64,000 bases of DNA from NCBI RefSeq assembly GCF_034670125.1, contig NZ_JAXMOC010000008.1, positions 56,710 to 120,709 of the forward strand, written 5' to 3'. Shown here piece after piece: positions 41,135-50,361 of the stretch (the first letter of the stretch is position 1; every line of letters starts with the position of its first letter). Made by a program: the position numbers and the translations under genes. The notes beneath the pieces were generated by a model, which searched no databases, was not told the DNA's origin, and saw only the letters and a program-made list of their open reading frames with translations. This stretch comes from Maricaulis sp034670125. GTDB taxonomy: Bacteria > Pseudomonadota > Alphaproteobacteria > Caulobacterales > Maricaulaceae.

Positions 41135-44020
41135 TCACATTTTTCCGACCCGGCGCTCGAATACCGTCCGAACGGTCTCCATGCGCCGGTCCAACTCCGC
41201 TTCCAGCGCGTCGATGTTCCGGCAGCCGGCCAGCTCGGCCAGCCGGGTCGCAAATCCACTGCTTGCCTGGGACGGATCGAAACCGGACCCGTGGGCGCAG
41301 CGGATCATCTGCAGCACGCCGAGCTGCAATTGCAGGGTTTCGGTCAGCAACATCACCTCGCCCGGCGGCAGGACATCCGCCTGTCCCAGGGCCTGAAGTG
41401 CATCGCCGGTCGAGGCCCGGACCACATCCTCCCTGTCGGCATGAATGAGCTGCAGGGTCTGGGCGATGAACTCGATATCCTGCAGGCCGCCCGGGCGCGC
41501 CTTGAGATCCCAGCCCGACGTCGGTGGTTTGGCCTCGGCCAGCTTCTGGCGCATCGCGCGCGCATCCTCGCGCACGCCCCTGGCGTCGCGTGGTCGGCGC
41601 AGGGCGCGGTCGAACGAGGCCTCGACGGCAGTTGCGAGCGGTCCGTCACCGGCAATGATGCGGGCCCGTGTCAGCGCCATCATCTCCCAGGTCCAGGCCT
41701 CGTGAGGATAATAGCTGTCGAAGCGGGACAGCGACACCGCGACCGGCCCGGCCTTGCCGGACGGCCGCAACTGCATGTCGACCGTATAGAGCTCGCCCTC
41801 TTCGGTGGGGGCCGACAGGGCGCTGATCAGGCGGGTGGCAAAGCGGCCGAACCAGGCCGGGGCGGTCTCGTCGCCCTCGTAAATGATCATGATGTCCAGA
41901 TCGCTGTCGGCCGCCAACTCGCGGCCTCCCAGCTTGCCCATGCCCAGGATCACGCCCTCACCGGGCATGGGCCCGAAACGGCGTTCTGTCTCGTCCTGCG
42001 CCGCGCGGGCCATCGCCGCCAGGCTGGCATCGGCCATCGCCGAGAAGGCTGCGCCGGCGGTTTGCGCCGTGGCCATGCCCTTGAGGATCTGGGTGCCGAT
42101 CCGGAACCGCTCTTCGCGGACCCGGCGCCGCGCCGAATTGAGGCGGTCCTCATATCCTCCGGCCCGGCCCAATGCCTCCTCGAGCACCTTGCTGAAACTG
42201 TCCGCCGGGTCCTGCGCCAACGGGACCGAGAACCGGTCATCGAGCATGGCGTCCAGCAGGGCCGGCCGGCGTGCGAGGTCGGCAGCCAGGCGGGGTGCCA
42301 GGGTGAGGATGCCGATCAGGTCGGCAGCCAGTCCCGGCTCATTGGACAGGAGCGACAGCGGCTGCACACCCATGGGCAGATTTTCGAAAAAGGCGGCAAA
42401 GCGGGTCATCGCTGCATCCGGCTCGCCGGTCGCCGACATGCGGTCCACCAGTTGCGGCGCAATGCGGGCGAACAGGGTCCGCGCGCGACTGGACCTGACC
42501 GCCCTCACCCGGCCACCCGCCCAACCATTCAGCGTCGCCCAGACCGAGGCGGGTTGAGAAAAACCCAATGTCTGCAATGTCGTGATGGTGTCCGGTGTCG
42601 GCTCGACCCCGGTCAGGATCAGCGAGCCTGCCGCCGAAGCCAGCGGTTCGTCACCCTCGAACTGGTCGGAGAAATGGCCGTGCACCCGTTGCAGACAGGC
42701 TACCACCGCAGTCTCGAAATCCGCCACCTTGGCAAAACCCGACAGCGCGGCGAGATCGGCCCGGTCAGTTGCGTCCAGCGGCACGGTCTGGCTCGGCTCA
42801 TCCTGGCGCATCTGGATCCGGTGTTCCCAGCTGCGCAGGTCGCGATAATCCCGCGACAGGGCCGCCACCACGTCCGGCTCAACCGCACCGGTCCCGGCCA
42901 GCGCCTCCAGCGCCGCCAGCGTCGACGGTTCACGGACCCGCTCGTCCCGGCCACCAAAGACCAGCTGCGGGATCTGGGCGTAGAACTCGATCTCGCGAAT
43001 GCCACCGCGGCCCAGTTTCAGGTCATGCCCGGCCGGACGTATTTCGGCGCGCCGCCCGACAGTCTGGATCTGGCGGGCGAGGCCGCGGATGTCGTCAATG
43101 GCCGCATAGTCCAGCGAGCGGCGCCAGATGAAGGGCTGCATGTGCTGGAGAAAACGGACCGCGGCCTCGCGGTCACCGGCGCTGGCGCGGGCCTTGATCC
43201 AGGCCGCGCGTTCCCAGGTCTGGCCCAGCCCCTCGTAGTAATTGAGGGCGGCCTCGGTCGAGATGATGACCGGCGTTGCTCCCGGATCCGGACGCAGACG
43301 CAGATCAACCCGGAAGACAAAGCCGTCGGCGGTGACGTCCTGGAGCGATTTCACCACCGCCTGAATCAGGCGCGGAAGGCGCTTTCGTGGTTCTTCGCTG
43401 TCAGGCAGGGACAGGTCGTCAGGGTCATAGACCGCGACGAGATCGATATCGGAGGAATAATTGAGATCGCCGGTCCCCATCTTGCCGAGTGCCAGCAGCA
43501 CCACGCCCGGCAATGGATTATCGGGGTCGGCGACAGGATGGACACGCCCCCGCTCCGCCTGGAAGCGGACATGGGCATGCAGCGACGCCTGCAGGGCAGC
43601 ATCTGCCACCCCTGTCATCGCCCGGGTGACCGCCTGCACGTCCCAAACACCCGCCAGGTCAGCCATCGCCGTGACCAGATGGGCATCGCTCTTGGCGGCA
43701 CGCAGGGCAAGATCGAGCGCCGGGATATCGGCCGCCCCGGCAGCGGCCCGGTGCAGGTCGGCGACAATCGAAGCCACCAGGGCGTCCGGCGTCTGCGACA
43801 TGCAGGCTTGCAGCGTTTGCGGGCGGCGCTGGGCCAACCGGGCCAGATAGGGCGCCGCCGCAAACACGGTATCCAGAAAGCCTGCAGCCGGATTGATCGA
43901 CGTACGGACCGCCTCCGGCAGCGCTGCGAGGACATGCGCCGCTGCCCCCGGCGCCCGGCCTGGCAGGGCGGTCAGTCCCGCAGGCAGTACACGGTCCGGA
44001 GTCGCGGCGGGGTCTGTCAT
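41135..44020 (-). CDS. glnE: Bifunctional glutamine synthetase adenylyltransferase/deadenylyltransferase
   Basis: Controls glutamine synthetase by AMP transfer and removal in response to nitrogen. The 961 residues contain both nucleotidyltransferase domains: LALGKMGTGDLNYSSDIDLV (N-terminal, deadenylylating) and LGMGKLGGRELAADSDLDIM (C-terminal, adenylylating), each followed by a helical domain with RLRPDPGATPV and MQLRPSGKAGPVA. The start ATG at 44020 is preferred to an upstream TTG. It lies 79 bases downstream of the degP-RR-kinase operon on the same strand. The convergent plus-strand pleC is separated from it by the ECF operon. Confidence 0.96.
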   Translation of the reverse strand: MTDPAATPDRVLPAGLTALPGRAPGAAAHVLAALPEAVRTSINPAAGFLDTVFAAAPYLARLAQRRPQTLQACMSQTPDALVASIVADLHRAAAGAADIPALDLALRAAKSDAHLVTAMADLAGVWDVQAVTRAMTGVADAALQASLHAHVRFQAERGRVHPVADPDNPLPGVVLLALGKMGTGDLNYSSDIDLVAVYDPDDLSLPDSEEPRKRLPRLIQAVVKSLQDVTADGFVFRVDLRLRPDPGATPVIISTEAALNYYEGLGQTWERAAWIKARASAGDREAAVRFLQHMQPFIWRRSLDYAAIDDIRGLARQIQTVGRRAEIRPAGHDLKLGRGGIREIEFYAQIPQLVFGGRDERVREPSTLAALEALAGTGAVEPDVVAALSRDYRDLRSWEHRIQMRQDEPSQTVPLDATDRADLAALSGFAKVADFETAVVACLQRVHGHFSDQFEGDEPLASAAGSLILTGVEPTPDTITTLQTLGFSQPASVWATLNGWAGGRVRAVRSSRARTLFARIAPQLVDRMSATGEPDAAMTRFAAFFENLPMGVQPLSLLSNEPGLAADLIGILTLAPRLAADLARRPALLDAMLDDRFSVPLAQDPADSFSKVLEEALGRAGGYEDRLNSARRRVREERFRIGTQILKGMATAQTAGAAFSAMADASLAAMARAAQDETERRFGPMPGEGVILGMGKLGGRELAADSDLDIMIIYEGDETAPAWFGRFATRLISALSAPTEEGELYTVDMQLRPSGKAGPVAVSLSRFDSYYPHEAWTWEMMALTRARIIAGDGPLATAVEASFDRALRRPRDARGVREDARAMRQKLAEAKPPTSGWDLKARPGGLQDIEFIAQTLQLIHADREDVVRASTGDALQALGQADVLPPGEVMLLTETLQLQLGVLQMIRCAHGSGFDPSQASSGFATRLAELAGCRNIDALEAELDRRMETVRTVFERRVGKM

Positions 44021-44099
44021 GACACGCAAACTGACCCGATCCGCCCGTCAGGTGAAGGTCTCCAGCGCGAAATAAATCGACGTGGCACACATGGCCCGA

Positions 44100-45533
44100 C
44101 TAGCTGTCGGCGTGCGCCTTGGGAAAGCACAGCGAGGCGCGCAGGCCGGGGCCATGGCCACCGGACACGACGCCGGGCCCTTCGGCCAGTTCGAACTCAC
44201 CATTGTGCACATCGACAATGGCCTGGACGAGCGACAGTCCAAGTCCCGATCCGGGTTGGGTCCGGGAATTGTCCAGCCGCACGAAACGCTGGGTCACACG
44301 ATCCCGGTCGGCGGCCGGAATACCCGGCCCGGTATCGGTGACCGAGAACTCGATCCGGCCGTCCCCGGTCTCGCGCAGGCGCAGCGTCACGGCCTCGCCG
44401 GCCGGGGTGTATTTGACCGCATTGTCGAGAATATTGGCGAGCGCCTGGGACAGCAGGCCCCGATCGCCCAACATCGACAGGCCGGCCTGGATTTCGCTGT
44501 TGAAGGCCAGTCCCTCGTCCTCGCAGACCGGCTCGTAGAGCTCGGCCAGGTCGGCGGCAATGTCGGCTGGATCGAGGCGCTGGATCGAGGCCCGGCTTTC
44601 GCCCGCCTCCAGGCGCGACAGCGACAGGATGGCGTTGAAAATGCCCAGCAGCTCGTCAGTGTCGGCGACGGCGCGCTCCAGCGCCTGTTCGCGCGAGCCG
44701 GGGTCCGCATCGTCGCGCAGGGCCTCGTCGAGGCGGTTGCGCATGCGGGTCAGCGGGGTTCGCAAATCGTGGGCGATACTGTCACCGGTGTGGCGCATGC
44801 GGTGCATCAGCGCCTCAACCCGGTCGAGCATGTTGTTGAAGTTCTCGGACAATTCGTCCAGCTCATCGCCGGTGAAATTGCGCGGTGCCCGCGGTTGCAA
44901 GTCACCCGCCTTGACCCGCCGGGCGACGGTATTGATCCGGTCGAGACGGCGCACGAAACGTCGGCTGACGAAAATCCCGGTCGCGACACCCAGCGCCAGT
45001 GCCAGCGCCGAGGCCGCCAGGATGGTGTTGAGCATGCGCGAGATGAGGCGTGTTTCCTCATCCACGTCGAGACCGACATAAAGCCGGTAGCCCGAGGGCA
45101 GTTCGATGATGCGGCCGCGTGCGGTGCGGTCGTCCTTGCCGTCCTCGCCATCATTGTCACCGGCGGCCGGACGTCTATAGGTGAACTGGACCCGGCCCTC
45201 ATCATCGGGCTGGACATCGGGCAGATAGGTCAGATTGCCGGACAGGCTGCGCCCGGTCGGATGCACGAGCAGATAGAGATAATCGGCACCGCCGCCGACG
45301 GTCCGTTCCAGGATGTAGCGATTGACGGTCCGGATCCCGCCCGCCTGGAAGCTGGCATCAAGGGCGACGACTTCCTCGTTGATCGACATGTCGGCACGGC
45401 GCAGCACCATGCCGGCCGACGCCGCATAGACAAAGCCCAGCGTAACGAAGCTCGACAGGGCGAACAGGGCCGCCGACAGAAGCGTCTGCCGGAAGGCCGT
45501 TGTCCTGAGAAAGGCGGCACCGCGCGCCGTCAT
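44100..45533 (-). CDS. HAMP-containing sensor histidine kinase
   Basis: 477 residues with two membrane segments (about 17-40 and 167-190) around a periplasmic sensor of about 125 residues. HAMP linker, H-box GDSIAHDLRTPLTRMRNRL and ATPase domain (LDNAVKYTPAGEAV, DTGPGIPAADR, GSGLGLSLVQAIV) follow. It belongs to the OmpR-partner class. Gene order degP-regulator-kinase with gaps of 16 and 6 bases implies one transcript. Its stimulus is likely envelope damage, given DegP. Confidence 0.92.
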   Translation of the reverse strand: MTARGAAFLRTTAFRQTLLSAALFALSSFVTLGFVYAASAGMVLRRADMSINEEVVALDASFQAGGIRTVNRYILERTVGGGADYLYLLVHPTGRSLSGNLTYLPDVQPDDEGRVQFTYRRPAAGDNDGEDGKDDRTARGRIIELPSGYRLYVGLDVDEETRLISRMLNTILAASALALALGVATGIFVSRRFVRRLDRINTVARRVKAGDLQPRAPRNFTGDELDELSENFNNMLDRVEALMHRMRHTGDSIAHDLRTPLTRMRNRLDEALRDDADPGSREQALERAVADTDELLGIFNAILSLSRLEAGESRASIQRLDPADIAADLAELYEPVCEDEGLAFNSEIQAGLSMLGDRGLLSQALANILDNAVKYTPAGEAVTLRLRETGDGRIEFSVTDTGPGIPAADRDRVTQRFVRLDNSRTQPGSGLGLSLVQAIVDVHNGEFELAEGPGVVSGGHGPGLRASLCFPKAHADS

Positions 45534-45539
45534 GCCGGA

Positions 45540-46211
45540 TCAGGCCTGAAGGCGGTAGCCGGCTCCGCGCACGGTGTGCAGCAGCGAGCGCGGGAAGGGT
45601 TTGTCGATCTTCGAGCGCAGACGTGAAATGTGCACATCAATGACGTTGGTCTGGGGGTCGAAATGATAGTCCCAGACCTTTTCCAGCAGCATGGTCCGGG
45701 TCACCACCTGGCCGGAATGCTTCATCAGGAATTCGAGCAGACGGAATTCGCGCGGCTGCAACAGGATGTCCTCGCCCTCGCGCACCACGGTGCGGGCCAG
45801 AAGATCCATCTCCAGATCACCGACCACCAGCTTGGTGCGGACCGTGTCCGGATCACGGCGACGGGCCAGGGCCTCGACGCGGGCCAGCAGCTCGGCGAAG
45901 GCATAGGGTTTGACGAGATAGTCATCGCCGCCGGCCTTGAGCCCCTCGACACGGTCATCGACCTCGCCGAGCGCGGAGAGAATGAGGACCGGGGTGCGAT
46001 CATCGTCGGCCCGCAGGGCTGCGACCATCGACAGACCGTCCATGCGCGGCATCATGCGGTCGACGACGAGCACGTCGTATTCCGCGGCGCGGGCCATTTC
46101 CAGACCCTCCTCACCGTCGCCGGCATGGTCGGCCACATGGCCACTTTCGCGAAGGCCCTTGCGGATATAGCTGGCCGCTTCGCGGTCGTCTTCAACGATC
46201 AGAATGCGCAC
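45540..46211 (-). CDS. OmpR-family response regulator
   Basis: 223 residues starting from a GTG at 46211 with AAGGAG upstream. The receiver has LIVEDDREA, phosphoacceptor Asp in VVDRMMPRMDG, and KPYAFAEL. The winged-helix C-terminal domain has REFRLLEFLMKHSGQVVTRTML and VDVHISRLRSKID. Reading frames upstream of the GTG run antisense into the protease gene and are rejected. It probably binds the direct repeats at 47818-47837 upstream of degP. Confidence 0.93.
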   Translation of the reverse strand: MRILIVEDDREAASYIRKGLRESGHVADHAGDGEEGLEMARAAEYDVLVVDRMMPRMDGLSMVAALRADDDRTPVLILSALGEVDDRVEGLKAGGDDYLVKPYAFAELLARVEALARRRDPDTVRTKLVVGDLEMDLLARTVVREGEDILLQPREFRLLEFLMKHSGQVVTRTMLLEKVWDYHFDPQTNVIDVHISRLRSKIDKPFPRSLLHTVRGAGYRLQA

Positions 46212-46227
46212 CCCGATCTCCTTTTCT

Positions 46228-47745
46228 CTAGTCGGCAGAGCCGAGTTGCAGGGCAACATAGCGTTGACCGCCACGTCCCTCGACCAGCAGCAGGATGGCG
46301 CTGCGGCCGTCTTCACGGGCCTCATCGGCGATGGCGCGCAGCGCCTCCGCACTGTCGACGGCATCGCCGCCGGCTTCCAGGATGATGTCACCGACCTGGA
46401 CACCCTTGCGGGCAGCCTCGCTGCCGGGTTCCAGTTCATCGACCACGACCCCGCTGACATCGGCGCCAAGGCCGCGGACTTCACGGTCCTCCTCGGCGAG
46501 CGGCGCCATCGACATGCCAAACACCGTGGTCCGCGCCGGAGCGGCATCGACACTGCTCATGCTGGCCAGTTGCTCCTCGCCCGGGCGGTCGCCCAGGGTG
46601 GCGCGGATGGTCCGCTCGCGGCCGTCACGCAGTACCAGGAAGCGGACGTCGTCGCCGGCCTGGATATTGCCGACGCGGCGGGTCAGGTCGCGGGAGCCGT
46701 CGACGGCCTCGCCGTCGATTTCCAGCACCACATCCTCGCGCTCGAAACCGGCGCGGTCTGCGGGACCACCTTCGACGATCGAGCTGATGATGGCCCCGGT
46801 GGTATTTTCAAGTCCGAGTGCCTCGGCAATGTCGTCCGTGACATTCTGGATCGACACACCCAGCCAGCCACGCGCCACCCGGCCATCATCGCGCAGGTCG
46901 GCGATGATACGGGCCGCGACGTCGGACGGGATGGCGAAACCGATGCCGACATTGCCGCCGGACGGCGAGAAGATCTGCGAGTTCACCCCGATCACATTGC
47001 CATTGAGGTCAAAGGTCGGACCACCGGAATTGCCGCGATTGATCGAGGCGTCGGTCTGGATGAAGTCGTTATAGGTGGAATTGCCGATCGGGCGTCCGAT
47101 GGCCGAGATGATGCCCGCCGTGGCGGTTCCGCCGAGACCGAACGGATTGCCGACCGCGACGACCCAGTCACCGACCCGGTAATTGGGATTTTCTTCGAGC
47201 CGGACAAAGGGGAAGTCGTCCTCGCCGTCGACCTTCAGCAGAGCCAGGTCGGTCTGCGGATCGGTGCCGATGACACGGGCCGGGAATTCCTCGCCCTCGG
47301 CCGTGCCGATGGTGATCTCGTCGGCATCTGCCACCACGTGGTGGTTGGTGACCAGGTATCCGTCAGCCGAAATGAAGAAGCCCGAGCCCAGCGACTGGCG
47401 CGGTTGCGGCTGCGGCATCTGCCGCTGGCCGCCAAACTGGCGCTCCATCCACTCGCGCATTTGCGGCGGGAGATTGTCGAGATCCGGACCGGAATTGCCG
47501 AAGGGTGCGTTTTCAACCAGCCCGCTGACCTGCACCGTGACCACTGAAGGACTGACGGTTTCGATCAGGTCGGCGAATGACAGGGGCGCACCGGCCGGCA
47601 CGGCCGCGGCGAGCGGCGGTGCCTCGGACGACTGGACGGCATAGGCCTCGCCCATCGAGCGATCCAGGAGACTTCCTGCTGCCAGCGCGGACAGCACAAG
47701 GAGCGAAACTCCGCCGAGGCGGCGTATGCGATCAACCGAAATCAT
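46228..47745 (-). CDS. degP: DegP/HtrA-family periplasmic serine protease
   Basis: 505 residues: a signal peptide or anchor (about 8-30), trypsin-like domain with catalytic His in VTNHHVVADA, Asp in DPQTDLALLKV and Ser in RGNSGGPTF, then two PDZ domains (about 270-370 and 395-500; GWLGVSIQNVTDDIAEALGL opens the first). It degrades or refolds misfolded envelope proteins. Start at 47745 has GGAAAGG 12 bases upstream; an ATG at 47766 is an alternative. First gene of the operon with the regulator and kinase, preceded by the 11-bp-period repeat. Confidence 0.95.
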   Translation of the reverse strand: MISVDRIRRLGGVSLLVLSALAAGSLLDRSMGEAYAVQSSEAPPLAAAVPAGAPLSFADLIETVSPSVVTVQVSGLVENAPFGNSGPDLDNLPPQMREWMERQFGGQRQMPQPQPRQSLGSGFFISADGYLVTNHHVVADADEITIGTAEGEEFPARVIGTDPQTDLALLKVDGEDDFPFVRLEENPNYRVGDWVVAVGNPFGLGGTATAGIISAIGRPIGNSTYNDFIQTDASINRGNSGGPTFDLNGNVIGVNSQIFSPSGGNVGIGFAIPSDVAARIIADLRDDGRVARGWLGVSIQNVTDDIAEALGLENTTGAIISSIVEGGPADRAGFEREDVVLEIDGEAVDGSRDLTRRVGNIQAGDDVRFLVLRDGRERTIRATLGDRPGEEQLASMSSVDAAPARTTVFGMSMAPLAEEDREVRGLGADVSGVVVDELEPGSEAARKGVQVGDIILEAGGDAVDSAEALRAIADEAREDGRSAILLLVEGRGGQRYVALQLGSAD

Positions 47746-47817
47746 GAGTGTCGACGACCTTTCCATTGCGATTAGGGGTTCAACTTCACGCGGCGGGACT
47801 AAACCCCGCCTGTCTCA

Positions 47818-47837
47818 AACATTACAATAACATTACA
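47818..47837 (-). promoter_or_regulatory. Direct repeat with 11-bp period: likely regulator site of the degP operon
   Basis: AACATTACA occurs twice (47818-47826 and 47829-47837), separated by exactly 11 bases start to start, about 73 bases upstream of the degP start. Tandem half-sites spaced by 11 bp are the hallmark of OmpR/PhoB-type regulators, and one is encoded in this operon. On the minus strand the half-site reads TGTAATGTT. Autoregulation is inferred. Confidence 0.6.
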
Positions 47838-47846
47838 GATGGTAAC

Positions 47847-49076
47847 TTACCCGTCATCTTTCAACCGGGTCCGCACCACCACCGGGCTGTGCAGGGTCCG
47901 GTGGACCGGGCATTTGTCGGCGATCTCCAGAAGCCGGGCCTTCTGATCGCCATCAAGCTCACCCTCCAGCGTGATCTCACGCTCGAAGATATCGACATGG
48001 CGCTCCTGCCCATCGACACAGTCGGCGCAATCCTCGGCATGGCCCTTGTGATGGCCGGTGCTGACCGTGACCCGGTCCAGCGGCAGGCCCTTGCGGTTGG
48101 CATACATGCGCAGCGTCATCGAGGTGCAGGCGCCGAGTGCGGCACTGAGATAGCCATAGGGCGACGGACCGGCATCGAGGCCACCGACTGAGGCGGGCTC
48201 GTCGGCCAGCATCACATGGTCGCCAACAACGACATGGTTCTCGAACCGGCCGCCGCCGGTCTCCCGTACCACAACGACGCTCTCACCCGCGGCAGCAGGC
48301 GGCTCGGACCGGGCCTCGGGCACGTATCGCCCGGCCCAGGCGGCGATGGTATCGGCGGCGTAGAGCGCGTCCTTCACGTCGCCAAGCAGATGGTCGGCAT
48401 CGTCCAGACTGACAAAGCTCTTGGGGTGTTTCGCGGCCTGGAACAGCCGCGACGCATTGTCGATCCCGACAATGGCGTCGGTCGGCGCGTGCAAGAGCAG
48501 GAGCGGCCGACGCAGCCCCGCCGCGGCGTCCTCCACCTTGTGGTCGGCGATATCATCGAGGAATTGCTTTTTGAGCGTGAAGGGACGACCGGCCAGCTCC
48601 ACCCGGGCCACACCATCGCGCTCGATAGCGGCCAGGTCAGCCGCGAACTGCTGTGTCACATGCGCCGCATCGGCCGGTGCCCCGATCGTGGCCACGGCGC
48701 GCACCGAGGGCAATTTGCCAGCCGCCGCGATAACCGCCGCACCGCCCAGCGAGTGCCCGATCAACAGGGCCGGCGCCTCGTATTCCGCGTCCAGATAGTC
48801 GGCCGCAGCGATCAGATCAGCGATGTTCGAGGAGAAGTTGGTATTGGCGAAGTCGCCGTCCGACTGGCCCAGGCCGGTGAAGTCGAAACGCAGGACGGCG
48901 AAACCCGAGCCGGTCAGCCGGCGAGCGATCCGGCTCGCCGCCAGAATGTCCTTGGAACAGGAGAAACAATGCGCGAACAGGGCAAAGGCGCGGGGTTGGC
49001 CGTGCGGCAGTTCCAGCCGTGCCGCGAGCGTCTCGCCAAGGGCGCCTGCAAATTCAATACGTCGGGATTGTGCCAT
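47847..49076 (-). CDS. Alpha/beta hydrolase fused to OsmC domain
   Basis: 409 residues. The first 255 form an alpha/beta hydrolase with AHCFSCSKDILAA, nucleophile GHSLGGAAV and the His in DDADHLLG. The last 140 are an OsmC-type peroxidase-like domain with LGACTSMTLRMYANRK and DKCPVHRTL, the two reactive Cys motifs. Bifunctional alpha/beta hydrolase/OsmC proteins are a known alphaproteobacterial fusion, thought to take part in oxidant or xenobiotic defence. It stands upstream of the degP operon on the same strand, but the regulator site lies between them. Confidence 0.92.
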   Translation of the reverse strand: MAQSRRIEFAGALGETLAARLELPHGQPRAFALFAHCFSCSKDILAASRIARRLTGSGFAVLRFDFTGLGQSDGDFANTNFSSNIADLIAAADYLDAEYEAPALLIGHSLGGAAVIAAAGKLPSVRAVATIGAPADAAHVTQQFAADLAAIERDGVARVELAGRPFTLKKQFLDDIADHKVEDAAAGLRRPLLLLHAPTDAIVGIDNASRLFQAAKHPKSFVSLDDADHLLGDVKDALYAADTIAAWAGRYVPEARSEPPAAAGESVVVVRETGGGRFENHVVVGDHVMLADEPASVGGLDAGPSPYGYLSAALGACTSMTLRMYANRKGLPLDRVTVSTGHHKGHAEDCADCVDGQERHVDIFEREITLEGELDGDQKARLLEIADKCPVHRTLHSPVVVRTRLKDDG

Positions 49077-49158
49077 TTCCTGCCTCCATCAATGGGTCTG
49101 CAGGTAAGGCGTCCACGAACGGGTGCAAGACACAAGAGCTTGAGCGCGACGACCGGTC

Positions 49159-49635
49159 TCAGCGGCGATCGGTGCCTCCGGCTGCGGATTGGGCGTCGCC
49201 CTCCCCCTGCCAGACGCCGGCCTCGCGAAGCGCCTCGGCGACTTCCGGCGGCATATAGGTCTCGTCATGCTTGGCCAGCACCGTGCTCGCCTGCAAGACT
49301 CCGTCGCCGGCGAACCGGCCCTCGACCACCACCCCCTGGCCTTCGCGGAACAGATCGGGCAGCAGGCCGGCATATTCCACCTGCACGTTCTCGACCCGGT
49401 CGGTGATCACAAAGCGGGTGGCGCCATTGGCAGCCTCTGCAACCGACTCCTCCAGTACCAGGCCGCCGACCCGGATACGGGCCTCGACGCCGGGGTGCTC
49501 CGCCGCGATCTCGCTGGGCGAATAGAAGAAGACCACGGCGCTGCGCAGGGCCACCAGACCCAGTGCGACCGCGATCACGAGCACAGTCGCCGATGCGGCG
49601 ATGGTGGCGAGACGTCGATTGCGATGCCGCATCAT
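49159..49635 (-). CDS. ccmE: Cytochrome c maturation protein CcmE
   Basis: A 158-residue heme chaperone with an N-terminal membrane anchor (about 9-34, LATIAASATVLVIAVALGL) and a periplasmic OB-fold. It has VFFYSPSEIA, IRVGGLVLEESV and the heme-binding HDETYMPPEV, with the covalent-heme His and nearby Tyr. It passes heme from CcmC to CcmF. The start overlaps the methyltransferase stop by 4 bases. No other ccm gene is in this window, which is unusual, as ccmE is often with ccmFH or ccmI. Confidence 0.92.
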   Translation of the reverse strand: MMRHRNRRLATIAASATVLVIAVALGLVALRSAVVFFYSPSEIAAEHPGVEARIRVGGLVLEESVAEAANGATRFVITDRVENVQVEYAGLLPDLFREGQGVVVEGRFAGDGVLQASTVLAKHDETYMPPEVAEALREAGVWQGEGDAQSAAGGTDRR

Positions 49636-50303
49636 TCCGGCTCCCGGCGTTTGAAAACGAGCATGAGATTGTTGGCCGGCATGTCGACGCGCTCGACCAG
49701 GGCCAGGTCGTGCGCCGCCAACAGGGACACGACGGCGTCGAGTGCACGCACGCCCCACGCCGGATTGCGCGACTTGAGCGATGCGTCGAAGGCCAGGTTT
49801 GACGGTGCGGTTTCGTCGCCGAGCAGATAGGGGCCGTACAGGACAACACGCCCGCCCGGCCGCAACCGGCTTTGGGCCAATGCCGCCAGCGCTTCGGCGA
49901 CCGCCCACGGCGCGATATGGATGACATTCATGCACACCAGCGCGTCGAAGCCGTCAATGGTGGCACAGGTTTCCTGACGCAGCAGATCGATCTCGAGCGG
50001 CGGACGGATCGCGCCGCCCGCCTCGCCGGCCCAGGCGGCCTGACTGTCGCGGGATGCCGCATCGGGATCGCTGGGCTGCCAGATCAGGTCCGGCCGGATC
50101 TGGCACGCGGCCACCGCATGCTCGCCGGTCCCCGATCCGATTTCCAGCACCGACGCCCCGGTCGGCAGGACCCGGGCGAGAACCGTCGCGATCGCGTCGC
50201 GATTGCGTGCGGCACTGGGCGAGTACAGGCGACCGTGATCGCTGGCGCGATTTTCCAGGGCCACAGGGGCCGGGGCTTTGGGGATTGGCGGTGATCTGTC
50301 CAT
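49632..50303 (-). CDS. DUF938 SAM-dependent methyltransferase-like protein
   Basis: 223 residues. SAM-binding motif I is VLEIGSGTGEHAVAAC, and the DUF938 family marks are ASDHGRLYSPSAARNRDAI near the N-terminus and MNVIHIAPW in the middle. DUF938 proteins are methyltransferase-fold enzymes of unknown substrate. Its stop overlaps the ccmE start, so the two are translationally coupled. The start at 50303 fits the family length. Confidence 0.9.
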   Translation of the reverse strand: MDRSPPIPKAPAPVALENRASDHGRLYSPSAARNRDAIATVLARVLPTGASVLEIGSGTGEHAVAACQIRPDLIWQPSDPDAASRDSQAAWAGEAGGAIRPPLEIDLLRQETCATIDGFDALVCMNVIHIAPWAVAEALAALAQSRLRPGGRVVLYGPYLLGDETAPSNLAFDASLKSRNPAWGVRALDAVVSLLAAHDLALVERVDMPANNLMLVFKRREPE

Positions 50304-50361
50304 GGTTTCGACCTATGTCGCACGGCCCGGCAACGCAAGGCAGACAGGTGCAGCCGGGACG

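Noticed and set aside
40970..44341. Very long open frame antisense to glnE
   Set aside because: Its translation has no family features and a biased Arg/Gly/His-rich composition, as expected from the complement of GC-rich coding DNA; glnE on the other strand has both nucleotidyltransferase motifs.
46212..46553. N-terminal extension of the degP-linked response regulator
   Set aside because: The open frame upstream of the GTG is antisense/out of frame to the degP 3' end; the receiver domain starts exactly at the GTG, which has AAGGAG upstream.
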